In this document: positions 10,953-20,273 of the stretch, in pieces
Layout: each line of letters begins with the position of its first letter
Numbering within the stretch: the stretch's first letter is position 1
The notes under the pieces: model-generated
Database searches by the model: none
Seen by the model: only the letters and a program-made list of their open reading frames with translations
What the model was told of the DNA's origin: nothing
From: Rhodothermales bacterium
Lineage (GTDB): Bacteria > Bacteroidota > Rhodothermia > Rhodothermales > Bin80
Length of the DNA stretch: 64,000 bases
Direction of reading: 5' to 3'
Assembly: GCA_951812585.1 (NCBI GenBank)
Contig: OX638318.1
Span: 338,819 to 402,818 of the forward strand
Made by a program: the position numbers and the translations under genes

Positions 10953-11376
10953 TCATTCGCGCAGGTTCCTGAAGCGCTGAAGGAAGACCTGCGCCGCCTG
11001 TCTGTAGTTGCGCCGTGACAGACCACTCAGCAAACCCCTGGGTCACTCTTGCCTTATCAATAAGCCCCGCTTGCTCATAAGACGGTACGTCTTCCAAGGA
11101 ATACGCCTGATCGGTCAGCACATTCCGTACTCTCGGAACGCAAATCGACAGGCGCTCCAAACCGATGCGGATGGAGCGCGAATTTGTGCCCCAGCGCTGA
11201 AAGCCTGTTGTTTTGTGCTTCCCACGCACGCCGCATACGGCACGAAACTCGGCCTCCATGACCCATGTGGCGACCTTGAGAAGAAGAAGAGCAAAGGTTA
11301 CAAGGAAGCGGGCCAGACCGGCATAATTCTTTTGTGCAAGCACCCGAAGGTCATCGACCACGGATGGATCCGGCAT
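10953..11376 (-). pseudogene. IS256-family transposase remnant (frameshifted N-terminal part)
   Basis: The minus-strand reading contains RWGTNSRSIRIG followed by LSICVPRVRN and SYEQAGLIDKARV, a pattern typical of the N-terminal third of IS256/mutator transposases. The reading frame is then broken around 11030-11045: in the next frame the family motif continues as GLLSGLSRRNYRQAAQVF and ends at a stop at 10953. The catalytic DDE part is absent. On the 5' side (11380-11551) two GTACAAC motifs 20 bases apart occur on the minus strand and might mark the element's end, but I could not define inverted repeats. It is dead DNA between the amidohydrolase operon and mazG. Confidence 0.75.
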
Positions 11377-11551
11377 AGTCGACTTGACTTCAGTGGATTC
11401 GGTTCGGAACGCCCAATCGGTAGCAAGGACTCCTTACCAGAGCCGATCGAACCGCCTGGGTTGTACTTGCAGCGAAATAGTTGTACCTGGAGCAAACCCA
11501 GAAGCGGCACCAAGGCTTGGCGATACTGAACAATTCTGAGGGATCAACACC

Positions 11552-12346
11552 TCAACCTGCCTGTTCCTGCTGCTTGGCTTCTTCCCAATACTGGTCCATC
11601 GTGTCCAGGCTTGCGGCACGAAGATCCTGCCCAGCAAGCCGTGTTTCGATGTAGGAGAAGCGTTGCCTGAAGCGGCTGTTCGCTCCCCGTAACGCGTTTT
11701 CCGCATTGATTCCAGTGTGGCGTGCATAGTTCACCAGGGCGAACAGCAGGTCCCCAAATTCTGCTTCGGCTTGCGCACTGCCAGTGGCGCAATCATATTC
11801 CTGCAGCTCCTCTTTGACTTTGGCCCATGCGTCCTCGGCGGTTTCAAAGTCAAAGCCTACTCCCGCAGCCTTCTCCTGCATCCGATGGGCACTCAGGAGG
11901 GCCGGCAAGTGCCGCGGCACGCCGTCCAGAAGGTGTTTGCCGTGCCTTTCCGCGCGCTTGATCTCCTCCCAGTTTGTCAAGACCTCCTGGACGCCCGCCA
12001 CGGCTGTGTCACCATAGACATGCGGGTGCCGCCGGACCAACTTGTCCCGGATCGCTTCCATCACGCCTGTCAAAGAAAATCGGCCCGCTTCCTCTGCCAT
12101 GACGGCATGAAAGATAACCTGGAGTGCCAGATCTCCGAGTTCTGCCACAAGCTCGGTGTCGTCCTGCTGCTCTATCGCATCCACGAGCTCGTACGCCTCC
12201 TCTATGATCAGATGCCGCGCAGACGCATGCGTCTGCGCCTTATCCCACGGGCATTCACGGCGGAGCCTGCGGACCACAGCCACAAGTGCTTCGTACGACG
12301 CAAGGGAGGGCTCTCGAGATGTCTGCTGCTGGTTCTGCGAAGGCAT
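11552..12346 (-). CDS. mazG: Nucleoside triphosphate pyrophosphohydrolase MazG
   Basis: The 264-residue protein has two MazG halves. The first contains CPWDKAQTHAS and the metal-binding EEAYELVDAI...ELGDLALQV pattern (ExxE...ExxD); the second repeats a weaker version (KEELQEYD...EFGDLLFALVNYAR), as in full-length MazG. The enzyme hydrolyses NTPs and dNTPs to monophosphates and pyrophosphate, cleaning damaged nucleotides and affecting the alarmone pool. The ATG at 12346 gives the normal N-terminus; an upstream ATG at 12397 would add 17 residues unlike the family. It is convergent with the degraded transposon downstream. Confidence 0.92.
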   Translation of the reverse strand: MPSQNQQQTSREPSLASYEALVAVVRRLRRECPWDKAQTHASARHLIIEEAYELVDAIEQQDDTELVAELGDLALQVIFHAVMAEEAGRFSLTGVMEAIRDKLVRRHPHVYGDTAVAGVQEVLTNWEEIKRAERHGKHLLDGVPRHLPALLSAHRMQEKAAGVGFDFETAEDAWAKVKEELQEYDCATGSAQAEAEFGDLLFALVNYARHTGINAENALRGANSRFRQRFSYIETRLAGQDLRAASLDTMDQYWEEAKQQEQAG

Positions 12347-12951
12347 ACGCGCTATTCCAGAGTTCAACGGGTCCGAACAGTTCGCTGGTGGCGGCAACCG
12401 TTATCTGCTATCTGTGCTGCCGAGACTCGCGACGAAAGGCAAGTTAGCACAAACCGCGGTGCCGGCGAACCTCCTGAGGCGCTGCGGCCATGGCATCATG
12501 CCGCGCAGTGTAACAGGATAACCTGGTACCCCAATGTGTAGCCGCGGCCAACCAAGCCAAGGGTTCGGTCATATCCAATGCGCTGCCGCCATAAGACAAG
12601 CCTCAAGTCTCCCGTACGCGCAGCAAAATCTTCATCTAAAATCACTAACTTAGCGCCCGATGTAACGGGCCCCTGCATTACGGGCCGCGACAGGCGTACG
12701 ACCACGACTGGCTGGATACGAGACGGTCCTGCGCGTACAGCGGACTGCATGCACACGACTGCTCAAGCTGTACGCCTTGCCGCGTCAGACATCGAAAAAA
12801 CTTCGTTGCCGGCTCCCGTCGGCCTTACGCTAGTGACAATACGGTGTCAGCGGCCTCGGGTATTATGGACAAGAACACTACCACACGGAGTTGAGCATGG
12901 TGATCACCCACGGCAATCCTGCCGCCACCTTACCTTGCCGCTCTACAAAAC
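12347..12951. other. Gene-free interval upstream of ssb
   Basis: Roughly 600 bases separate the divergent mazG and ssb genes. Open frames here have no recognisable domains and poor composition. Promoters for both genes must lie here, but no clear -35/-10 pair or operator was identified. Confidence 0.5.
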
Positions 12952-12957
12952 AGGAGG
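12952..12957 (+). promoter_or_regulatory. Strong ribosome binding site of ssb
   Basis: AGGAGG stands 6 bases before the ATG at 12964. It fixes the ssb start and is one of the few strong Shine-Dalgarno sites in the window. Confidence 0.8.
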
Positions 12958-12963
12958 CTAATC

Positions 12964-13578
12964 ATGGCTGAACCAAGCTTAAACAGAGTCACTCTCCTGG
13001 GTCGGCTCACCGCCAAACCCGATGCACGTGTCACCTCCTCAGGGACATCGGTGGCTAACCTGAGGATGGCTACCAACGAAAGCTACAAGGACAACGCAGG
13101 CCAGTGGGCTGATCGGCCAGAGTACCATACGGTCGTGCTCTGGGGTCGAGTGGCAGAAATCGCCGAAAGGTACCTGAACAAGGGCAGCAGGGTTTACATT
13201 GAGGGCTCTTTGCAGACCCGCAGCTGGGAAGACCGCGATAACAACAGGCGCTGGGTGACAGAGGTGCGAGGCCGCAAGATGATCATGCTGGGTGGACCAA
13301 GTGATCGTGATTCCCAGGGCCGCGAAGGTGAGCGTTATGAGCGCTCACGCGAATCACGAGACGAACCGCGCGACTACGCACGCGGCAAGTCAAGGCCAAC
13401 TGAATCAACCGCGTCGCAGCGACCCCGTCGCGGTTCCGGCTACCAGTCCGCACGCGAACGAAGTGCGGACCAGCCATCAGTCGAACCGGGGGGCGCATCG
13501 CGCACCGACTCCCGCCAAGCACCGTCGCCCGGACCCGCCATGCCAGCGTCCGTAGAAGACGATGACCTTCCGTTCTAG
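12964..13578 (+). CDS. ssb: Single-stranded DNA-binding protein
   Basis: The 204-residue product has an N-terminal OB fold (NRVTLLGRLTAKPDARVTSS, then YHTVVLWGRVAEIAERYL and KGSRVYIEGSLQTRSW) over about residues 5-110. A long Arg/Ser/Pro/Gly-rich linker follows, ending in the acidic tip DDDLPF that recruits replication and repair partners. It binds single-stranded DNA as a tetramer during replication, recombination and repair. The length is within the bacterial range. The start is set by the AGGAGG site. Just after the stop, 13597-13614 forms a 6-bp hairpin (gccgac/gtcggc) without a T-run. Confidence 0.96.
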   Translation: MAEPSLNRVTLLGRLTAKPDARVTSSGTSVANLRMATNESYKDNAGQWADRPEYHTVVLWGRVAEIAERYLNKGSRVYIEGSLQTRSWEDRDNNRRWVTEVRGRKMIMLGGPSDRDSQGREGERYERSRESRDEPRDYARGKSRPTESTASQRPRRGSGYQSARERSADQPSVEPGGASRTDSRQAPSPGPAMPASVEDDDLPF

Positions 13579-13703
13579 CGCGGAACTAGTCGTCCCGCCG
13601 ACCGTCCAGTCGGCACAATGCACGCCGCTCACTGAACATTGAGCGCCGCACGGCGGCCGGCACCAGACGGCGCTGGCCGCTCCATTTGCAAGCCGGGCCG
13701 CGC

Positions 13704-14018
13704 CTAGCGGTATGCGCGGTGGCGCTCGAAATTCGTTGCTCCGTGGCCACCGTAGGTGCTTTGGCGCGGACGGCGCTCTTCCGCCTCGTTCACACGAATG
13801 GTTCGACCCGCATGCACCGAGCCGTTTAGCTCACGCTTCGCCCTTTCCGCATCATCTGAATGCTCGTACGTGACAAAACCGAACCCGCGAGACCTCCCCG
13901 TCTCGCGGTCCCTGATAACGCGTGCGTCCACGACCGCACCGTACTGCTCAAAATGGCGACGCAGCTCGTCGTCGTCCACACCCCACGAAATTCCCCCCAC
14001 AAAAAGCTTGCTGTTCAT
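13704..14018 (-). CDS. Small RRM-type RNA-binding protein
   Basis: The 104-residue protein is a single RNA recognition motif. RNP2 is LFVGGI (residues 5-10) and RNP1 is RGFGFVTY (residues 44-51), with the beta-alpha-beta order intact and the segment [12 protein letters not shown] closing the domain. A short basic, Gly-rich tail follows. Such bacterial RRM proteins are often cold- or stress-related RNA-binding factors; the target is not visible. It is convergent with ssb and separated from it by about 125 bases. Confidence 0.9.
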   Translation of the reverse strand: MNSKLFVGGISWGVDDDELRRHFEQYGAVVDARVIRDRETGRSRGFGFVTYEHSDDAERAKRELNGSVHAGRTIRVNEAEERRPRQSTYGGHGATNFERHRAYR

Positions 14019-14356
14019 GTCCTACTTGGCTGATGCTGGTTAATCTGGGTTCAACGGGTTGTCGCGCTGCTGCCGCCATGCGGCGCGCAGCACGGATGCT
14101 GCCTTCACCACAAGGATGCCAGCGCACGACATCGCGCTCTAACAAGCCACTGTGGAACCGGTTCCAATAAACGCCATTGGGCAGGATTTTCTTGTCGCCC
14201 GTTCGGATCCTGTGTCCATCCGGTTAATTTATGCTCGCGGTTGCGGAAATGCACCGCCGCGGGCCTGGACTTGCCCAATGCATCGGGCACTGCATGCGAC
14301 TTGACAGTATGCGACAGGCGCAAGTATTATTGCTTCCAACTCAATCCTGATCGGCT

Positions 14357-15736
14357 ATGGCTACTTCTGGAACGCGCGGGCAGTGGAGTGGGCAACTGGG
14401 GTTTATCCTGGCTGCCGCCGGGTCCGCAATCGGACTCGGCAACATCTGGCGTTTTCCGTATTCAGCTGGGGAAGGCGGGGGCGGCCTCTTCGTACTGATT
14501 TACCTCCTCTTCGTCATACTCATCGGCGTGCCCGTGATGTTTGCGGAATTATCGCTAGGCCGCACCACGCATCGCAATCCGGTCGGCGCGTTCAAGGCAC
14601 TGGTGCCCAAAACACTGTGGCCTGCCGTGGGCGGGCTGGGCGTCATCACGGGCTTCTTCATCCTGGCGTTCTACTCGGTCGTCGCGGGATGGACGCTTGG
14701 CTACCTCTTCAGCTCCGCAACGGGCGGATTGGCAAGCGCAGTGGACGGCGAATCAAGCACGGCCATCTTCACTTCGCTGATCGGAAGTCCACTGCAGGCT
14801 ATTGCGCTAACGGCCATCTTCATGGTGCTGACCGTGACGGTGGTCCGCGGCGGTGTTTCCAGCGGCATAGAGCGCATGACCACCATCCTCATGCCCGTGC
14901 TCTTCGTCCTGCTGCTGGTCTTGGCCGGACGCGCCCTCACGCTTGATGGTGGCGTGGAAGGGTTTGTGTACCTGTTCAAGCCGGACTTCAACGAGCTCAG
15001 CGTACCAGTGGTCATGTCGGCGTTGGGGCAAGCCCTCTTCAGCTTGAGCTTGGGTATGGGTGCCATGATCACGTACGGCTCATACCTTTCTGACGAAGTC
15101 AATCTGTGGAAGGCCGGCGCTTCGGTCGCCGGTTTCGATACCCTTATTGCCATCTTGTCCGGACTCATCATCTTTCCAGCCTTGTTCTCTGTGGGTGCGG
15201 AGCCAACAGCCGGACCGGGCCTGGTGTTCGTGGTGCTGCCAACCATCTTCAACAGCATGCCGCTGGGCGAAATCATTGCGTTCTTGTTTTTTGCCCTGTT
15301 GGCGATTGCAGCGCTCACGTCTACGATCAGCCTCTTGGAGGTTGTCGTAGCGTATTTTGTTGACGAACGGGGCTGGAGTCGGACCCAGGCGTCTTTTGCA
15401 ATCGGCGGCGTGTGCCTAGCCTTTGCGATTCCTTCTGCCCTGTCGCAGGGTGCAGTGGATGCGCTTGGCGAAGGTGGCCTTTTCGGCTGGGACTTCCTGA
15501 CGCTGAACAACAACATATGGGGCAACTATGCGCTGAGTCTGGGCGCCATGCTGATCTGCCTGTTTGTGGGTTGGAAGTGGGGTGCCAAGAAGTTCGTGGA
15601 TGCCCTTGAAGCGGGCGGAAATAAGCGGTTTGCACTTCCCGGGTCTTCCATCGTGGCGGTCCTGATCAAGGTGGTCTGTCCGCTGGCTGTGCTGCTTACG
15701 CTGGTCTATATCGTGATCACAGGGTCCTACTTCTAG
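14357..15736 (+). CDS. Sodium-dependent neurotransmitter:sodium symporter (NSS/SNF) family transporter
   Basis: The 459-residue membrane protein has the NSS hallmark in TM1, AAAGSAIGLGNIWRFPY (about residues 20-36), which forms the substrate and Na+ sites in LeuT-like transporters. Eleven to twelve hydrophobic segments are evident. It imports amino acids or related small amines using the Na+ gradient, as expected in a marine or saline lineage. The substrate is not predictable. A 6-bp hairpin, tccgca/tgcgga, follows directly after the stop at 15738-15754 but lacks a T-run. Confidence 0.93.
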   Translation: MATSGTRGQWSGQLGFILAAAGSAIGLGNIWRFPYSAGEGGGGLFVLIYLLFVILIGVPVMFAELSLGRTTHRNPVGAFKALVPKTLWPAVGGLGVITGFFILAFYSVVAGWTLGYLFSSATGGLASAVDGESSTAIFTSLIGSPLQAIALTAIFMVLTVTVVRGGVSSGIERMTTILMPVLFVLLLVLAGRALTLDGGVEGFVYLFKPDFNELSVPVVMSALGQALFSLSLGMGAMITYGSYLSDEVNLWKAGASVAGFDTLIAILSGLIIFPALFSVGAEPTAGPGLVFVVLPTIFNSMPLGEIIAFLFFALLAIAALTSTISLLEVVVAYFVDERGWSRTQASFAIGGVCLAFAIPSALSQGAVDALGEGGLFGWDFLTLNNNIWGNYALSLGAMLICLFVGWKWGAKKFVDALEAGGNKRFALPGSSIVAVLIKVVCPLAVLLTLVYIVITGSYF

Positions 15737-16310
15737 GTCCGCATGCATTGCGGAACAGATCGACCCTACCCACGATCTAAGCCCTTCCATTCGGCAGCTG
15801 GACTGCCGTGGAAAATGCTTGCGCCTCGTTTGCCACGGCAACTGGGCCAGCGTCCCGTCATGATTGCACAGGGGAATGCTCGTGCCTGACCGCGTGCAGC
15901 TTCGGTTAGACCATGGCGCAATCAGCTTTGGCAAGGCCATCGGTGTCTTCCTGCACCCGTCGCCGTACTGCTCATGAACCCGCAGCTTGCATATATGCCT
16001 GACGACTGCGCGCCGGCCTCGCGTCTGCGTATGAAGTCCCATGGATCAGCCCCTATCCCAGCGCGACTGGGTAAGATTATTGCCCCTGTCCTGCAACGGC
16101 AAAAGGTCGAACGTTCACGCATGGCTTGGAGCACCGTCACGCCAAGCGGCGACGACGCACGACAACCCGAGCGAACGGCCTGCGCCTAGACGCGTAAACC
16201 AGCGCAAGCAGCCTTTGCCGGCATTTTGCATGGCTATGCGCCGCTGCCACGTATTGGCCTGCATGCCGGTGTAGTTCGCGGGGCCTTTGCCGAGGCAATC
16301 GCTGGTGGCT
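15737..16310. other. Gene-free interval
   Basis: About 570 bases between the symporter and the CNNM/CorC-like gene. The open frames on both strands have no recognisable domain. The only structure I noticed is the hairpin at 15738-15754. Confidence 0.5.
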
Positions 16311-17690
16311 ATGCCCCCTGATGGAACATTGAACAGCGAACCTCCTTTAGCGTCCCTCCTTTCAGTAGTCCTGGCAGTGATCAGTACACCGTTTGTTGCC
16401 GGTGCTGTAGCCTTCGTACTGCTTCTTTTTGCCAGCGCAGTGGTCTCTGGCGCTGAGGTTGCAATCTTCTCTCTAACTGCCGCTGATCGCGAAACGCTAT
16501 CCGGGCGCCACGACCACGCGAGTAGGCGCGTTTGCACGCTCCTTGAAAAGCCGCAGCACACCATGATCACCATCCTGGTGCTGAACACGCTGATTAATGT
16601 ATCCGCGGCCATCCTGGCCGCGCTGGCGACAGAACGGGTCGTGACGCACCTTGCCCTAGCCCGCGAAGTGGTGTTTCTGCTAGAGATTGTAGCGCTGACC
16701 TTTGTGCTTCTCGTAGTCAGCGAGATCACACCAAAGCTGTTCGCCTCCCGGCACGCGATGGCGTACAGCCGTGCTGTAGCCTTGCCTTTACGCGTAGCTT
16801 CTTTCTTACTCTACCCGATTGCTGCAGCCCTGGGCGCTTGGACGCAGCGCACGCAAGAGGGCTTCTGGAGCCGTGTGCTCCCCGAAGACTCGAAGAAAAT
16901 ATCCCCTGCAGAAGTCAGCGCCATGGCCGACATCGGCAAAGAGCAGGGTTCGGTAGGAGAAGACGAGCACTTGTGGATCAACTCAATCCTACGCTTCAGC
17001 AAGACATCGGTCCGTACGGTGATGGTCAACCGGCTGGACATTGCGGCGCTGAGCATTGGGGCGTCCCTGCCTGAAGCGCTGGCGCTAATCCGCTCGACAG
17101 GCCACTCTCGGCTTCCGCTCTATGTTGGCCATCTGGACAAGATTCTGGGCATTGTATACGCCAAGGATCTGCTTCCGTACCTGGCTCCCGACAAGGATCA
17201 CATTCAGATTGACTGGACGCGGCTTATGCGGCCTCCGATGTTCGTGCCGCAAAGCAAGAAGCTGGACGCACTGCTGCAAGACTTCCAGCAGGCCAAGACC
17301 CACTTGGCCATCGTCGTGGATGAGTACGGCGGTACGGCCGGCCTGGTGACACTGGAAGATATTCTGGAAGAGGTTGTCGGAGACATCCAAGACGAGCATG
17401 ACAGTACGAAGAAGTCTCTTGTTGAGCCCTTGGGCGATAACCGCTACCGCATAGATGCGCGCATAGACCTGGACGACCTGAACACCATTCTGGGCATCGC
17501 CTTAAGCACCGAACGTTTCAACTTTGAGACCCTTGGCGGCCTCATCTTTCACCTCGCAGGTGACATCCCCGCAGAGGGCGATGAAATCACATACGAGCCA
17601 CTGCACATGGTTGTTGATTCCGTAGTCAACAACCGTATTGGTTTGGTGCGGGTGCACGTTGCAGGATTGGCGAAGGAAGATGACTCGTAG
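16311..17690 (+). CDS. CNNM/CorC-type DUF21-CBS membrane protein
   Basis: With ATG at 16311 the product is 459 residues (an in-frame TTG lies at 16287). It has an N-terminal DUF21 domain with about four hydrophobic segments, including VSGAEVAIFSLTAADRETL and VVSEITPKLFASRHA. A CBS pair follows, with the motifs SIGASLPEALALIRSTGHSR and KTHLAIVVDEYGGTAGLVT, then a C-terminal CorC_HlyC domain. This family (often annotated hemolysin-like) transports or senses Mg2+ or related cations, with the CBS pair binding ATP-Mg. It stands alone, flanked by long gene-free intervals. Confidence 0.9.
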   Translation: MPPDGTLNSEPPLASLLSVVLAVISTPFVAGAVAFVLLLFASAVVSGAEVAIFSLTAADRETLSGRHDHASRRVCTLLEKPQHTMITILVLNTLINVSAAILAALATERVVTHLALAREVVFLLEIVALTFVLLVVSEITPKLFASRHAMAYSRAVALPLRVASFLLYPIAAALGAWTQRTQEGFWSRVLPEDSKKISPAEVSAMADIGKEQGSVGEDEHLWINSILRFSKTSVRTVMVNRLDIAALSIGASLPEALALIRSTGHSRLPLYVGHLDKILGIVYAKDLLPYLAPDKDHIQIDWTRLMRPPMFVPQSKKLDALLQDFQQAKTHLAIVVDEYGGTAGLVTLEDILEEVVGDIQDEHDSTKKSLVEPLGDNRYRIDARIDLDDLNTILGIALSTERFNFETLGGLIFHLAGDIPAEGDEITYEPLHMVVDSVVNNRIGLVRVHVAGLAKEDDS

Positions 17691-18344
17691 CGGACGCCTC
17701 TGTTCTGCTGGGTGGCCGGCCTTCCGCCGCGCGGCGCGCTCCAGCCGGTACAACGCCTTGACCAGGATGCCCTGAAACAAAGCTTTGGGGGATAACTTCA
17801 AGCGGGAGTACAGCCGACGGTGCGTGCCTATACGAACCGCCGTGGTGTTGCGCTGACGCGTTGCGGAGACGCGGACCCCAAGGCACACGGTGGCGCCGAA
17901 CTTGGAGCCCCGGAACGCGCGACGCGAACGTATGCAAGCTGAATGCAAGCCCGGACTGGCATACGCAGCAGCATGGAGGTCTAAGCATACCGGCGGCTTC
18001 GTCGCCTTCGCACGGACATCGGTTCCCTTAAGGCACCGCCTACACATTTGCCTCTGGCTTGGACAATGCGTCAAATTCAGACGGCGGCGGGCCAACGGCC
18101 AATCCGTATGCTGTGGTTCTGATCCTGCATACACGCTATTGCTGACCCCGGTAGGGACTGGGCCAGTAGGCTTACATGAACCTTTGCACCGATATTAGGG
18201 TGCGTCCCAACCGAATCTTGTCCGCGCGTGCGGCGATATTTCGTTAACTTGGTGCTACCATTCTAACTGACAGCACGCCGAACTGACTGCGCGCCGCAGT
18301 GCCACCTGGGGTGCCAAAAGGACAGCACAGCCACGCCTTGGCCC
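17691..18344. other. Gene-free interval upstream of purF
   Basis: About 650 bases. No coding sequence could be supported; long minus-strand frames here have Arg/Cys-rich, low-credibility translations. I looked for a purine riboswitch ahead of purF and did not recognise one. A promoter for purF should lie in the last 150 bases, but no clear consensus is visible. Confidence 0.45.
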
Positions 18345-19844
18345 ATGAGTTCTGTGAATGACAACTGCGGTATCTTCGGCGTTTTCAACGCTCCGGATGC
18401 GGCGCGCCTCACCTACTTTGGCCTGCATGCGCTGCAGCATCGCGGCCAAGAGTCATGCGGCATCGTCACATCAACGTTCGACGAGCATAAGCTGCGGCGC
18501 GTCATGCCTGCGCGCCGCGACTTCGGACTGGTGCTCGACGTCTTTGACGATCCTGCCATCTTTGATAATCAGCTCCTTGGAGACGCCGCCATTGGCCACA
18601 CCCGCTATTCGACTAGCGGGGCGACACACAACAGAAGCAATATTCAACCCTTTAAAGTCCACTACAAGAACGGCAACTTGGCTGTGGCCCATAACGGTAA
18701 CCTTTCCAATGCGCGAGAGCTGCGGCAGGCGTTCAGTGAACGGGGCACGCTCTTCCAGTCCACTTCCGACACGGAGCATATCCTCCACCTGATTGCTACC
18801 AGCCGCCGAGCAAAGCAACTGGATCAGATCATCGATGCCGTGGTGCAGCTGGAGGGCGGCTTTGCGCTCTTGCTGCTTACAGACGACAAGCTGATCGCTG
18901 TAAGAGATTCGAATGGGTTCAGGCCGCTTGCGCTGGGCTACTATAGCGGTTCGGGCCAGTCAGCCTATTGCGTGGCAAGCGAAACATGCGCGTTTGACCT
19001 AATCGGGGCCTCGTACGTCCGAGATGTTGAGCCTGGAGAGGTCCTCATCATCGACCAGGAGGCATGCGCCACGGGGACATTTAAGAGTATCCAGCTGCCA
19101 TCGCGCCATGGTACCAACCAGTGCATCTTTGAATACATCTATTTTTCGCGACCAGACTCCAGGATCTATGGCGAGATGGTCGACAAGGTGCGACGCAAGA
19201 TTGGGAAACAGCTTGCCCATGATGCACCCGTCCCACGCGTCAACGCCGAGGAGAAGCCCCCCATAGTCATTTCCGTGCCGGACTCGTCCAACACAGCCAC
19301 GCTGGGCTATGTGAACGAGTGTCGCAAACTTGGATACCGGTGCCGGTACGAAATTGGACTGATCCGCAACCACTATGTCGGGCGCACCTTCATTGCCCCC
19401 GGCCAGGACCGACGCGAAATGCAGGTCCGCTGTAAGTTCAACACCGTCGATGGCGTGCTGAAAGACCGCATTGTCGTGGTCGTGGACGACTCCATCGTTC
19501 GCGGAACTACGGCCAAGCTGCTGGTGAAGATGATCCGAAAGGCCAACGCTAAGGAGGTGCACTTCCGCGTTGCATCGCCCAGCGTGGTCAGCCCTTGCTT
19601 CTACGGGATGGACTTCCCAAGCCACGAAGAGCTGATTATGAACCGGTTCGACAGCGTGGAAGACCTACGTGAGTGGCTCAATGTGGACTCGTTGCACTAC
19701 CTGTCCATCGATGGCCTCAAAGAAGCAGTAAAGCGTGGCAATCAGAGTACCAAGGGCTACTGCGACGCCTGCTTTACGGCCAACTACCCCGTGCCGGTGG
19801 AACTCGGCGTAAGCAAAGAGGAATACGACGAGGAATACGACTAG
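18345..19844 (+). CDS. purF: Amidophosphoribosyltransferase
   Basis: PurF catalyses the first step of purine synthesis, PRPP plus glutamine to phosphoribosylamine. The 499-residue protein has a seven-residue propeptide MSSVNDN followed by the nucleophile Cys8 (CGIFGVF), then LHALQHRGQESCG, and a PRPP loop VVVVDDSIVRGTT in the phosphoribosyltransferase domain. Cysteines in TNQCIFEYIYF, SPCFYGMD and YCDACF match the four ligands of the Bacillus-type [4Fe-4S] cluster, so this is the processed, cluster-containing, oxygen-sensitive form. It is monocistronic, convergent with a broken NTF2-like gene. Confidence 0.96.
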   Translation: MSSVNDNCGIFGVFNAPDAARLTYFGLHALQHRGQESCGIVTSTFDEHKLRRVMPARRDFGLVLDVFDDPAIFDNQLLGDAAIGHTRYSTSGATHNRSNIQPFKVHYKNGNLAVAHNGNLSNARELRQAFSERGTLFQSTSDTEHILHLIATSRRAKQLDQIIDAVVQLEGGFALLLLTDDKLIAVRDSNGFRPLALGYYSGSGQSAYCVASETCAFDLIGASYVRDVEPGEVLIIDQEACATGTFKSIQLPSRHGTNQCIFEYIYFSRPDSRIYGEMVDKVRRKIGKQLAHDAPVPRVNAEEKPPIVISVPDSSNTATLGYVNECRKLGYRCRYEIGLIRNHYVGRTFIAPGQDRREMQVRCKFNTVDGVLKDRIVVVVDDSIVRGTTAKLLVKMIRKANAKEVHFRVASPSVVSPCFYGMDFPSHEELIMNRFDSVEDLREWLNVDSLHYLSIDGLKEAVKRGNQSTKGYCDACFTANYPVPVELGVSKEEYDEEYD

Positions 19845-19848
19845 TCGC

Positions 19849-20273
19849 TTACGGGCGCAAGTCCGCGGGAAGATCGCATTCCTTGCCCCGGTTAGTGTCT
19901 TCCAAGTGGACAATCTTCCACGCATCGTCCGCCTTGTACAGCGTCATGGCGTTGACGCCGCAATGGCTAAGTGTGTCTCCCAGGAAGAAGGCAAACTCCA
20001 TCCAGGCAGTAGCAAGACGTCCGTCAATGTGAATCTTCACATCCCAGATCTTTTCGTCCCAAACCTGTTCATGAGGCGCACCGACAGCCTGCACAAAGCC
20101 CTCAATAGAGCTTCTGCGAAATCCCGTATCGGTCGCCCGTCCCAGCGGTAGCGCCCTCGTGAAAGACGCTGGCCACCATGGTGCCATCCCCCGCACGCAT
20201 CCCGTCAAACAGTCGGTCTATGGTGGCCCGCCCGGACTTCCTCCTCGGGCGCTTGCGCCCGCACGGGATTCAT
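19849..20273 (-). pseudogene. NTF2-like/SnoaL-type protein, frameshifted
   Basis: Three consecutive pieces of one NTF2-like protein lie in different frames on the minus strand. An ATG at 20273 starts NPVRAQAPEEEVRA; the next frame continues TIDRLFDGMRAGDGTMVASV; a third frame then gives SIEGFVQAVGAPHEQVWDEK and ATAWMEFAFFLGDTLSHCG up to the stop at 19849. Together they match the order expected of a family member of about 150 residues, so two frameshifts have broken it. The start ATG overlaps the stop of the upstream secreted repeat protein as TGATG. NTF2-like folds are small cone-shaped domains of varied function; no active site can be assigned. Confidence 0.7.

Noticed and set aside
12578-12961. 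127-codon frame ending just before ssb
   Set aside because: Translation has no domain or start context and would overlap the ssb ribosome binding site.
17502-18134. 210-codon minus-strand frame near the 3' end of the CNNM gene
   Set aside because: Overlaps a sound gene and then crosses an empty interval; Arg/Cys-rich translation without motifs.
18180-18344. Possible purine riboswitch before purF
   Set aside because: No purine-aptamer core could be recognised in the leader.
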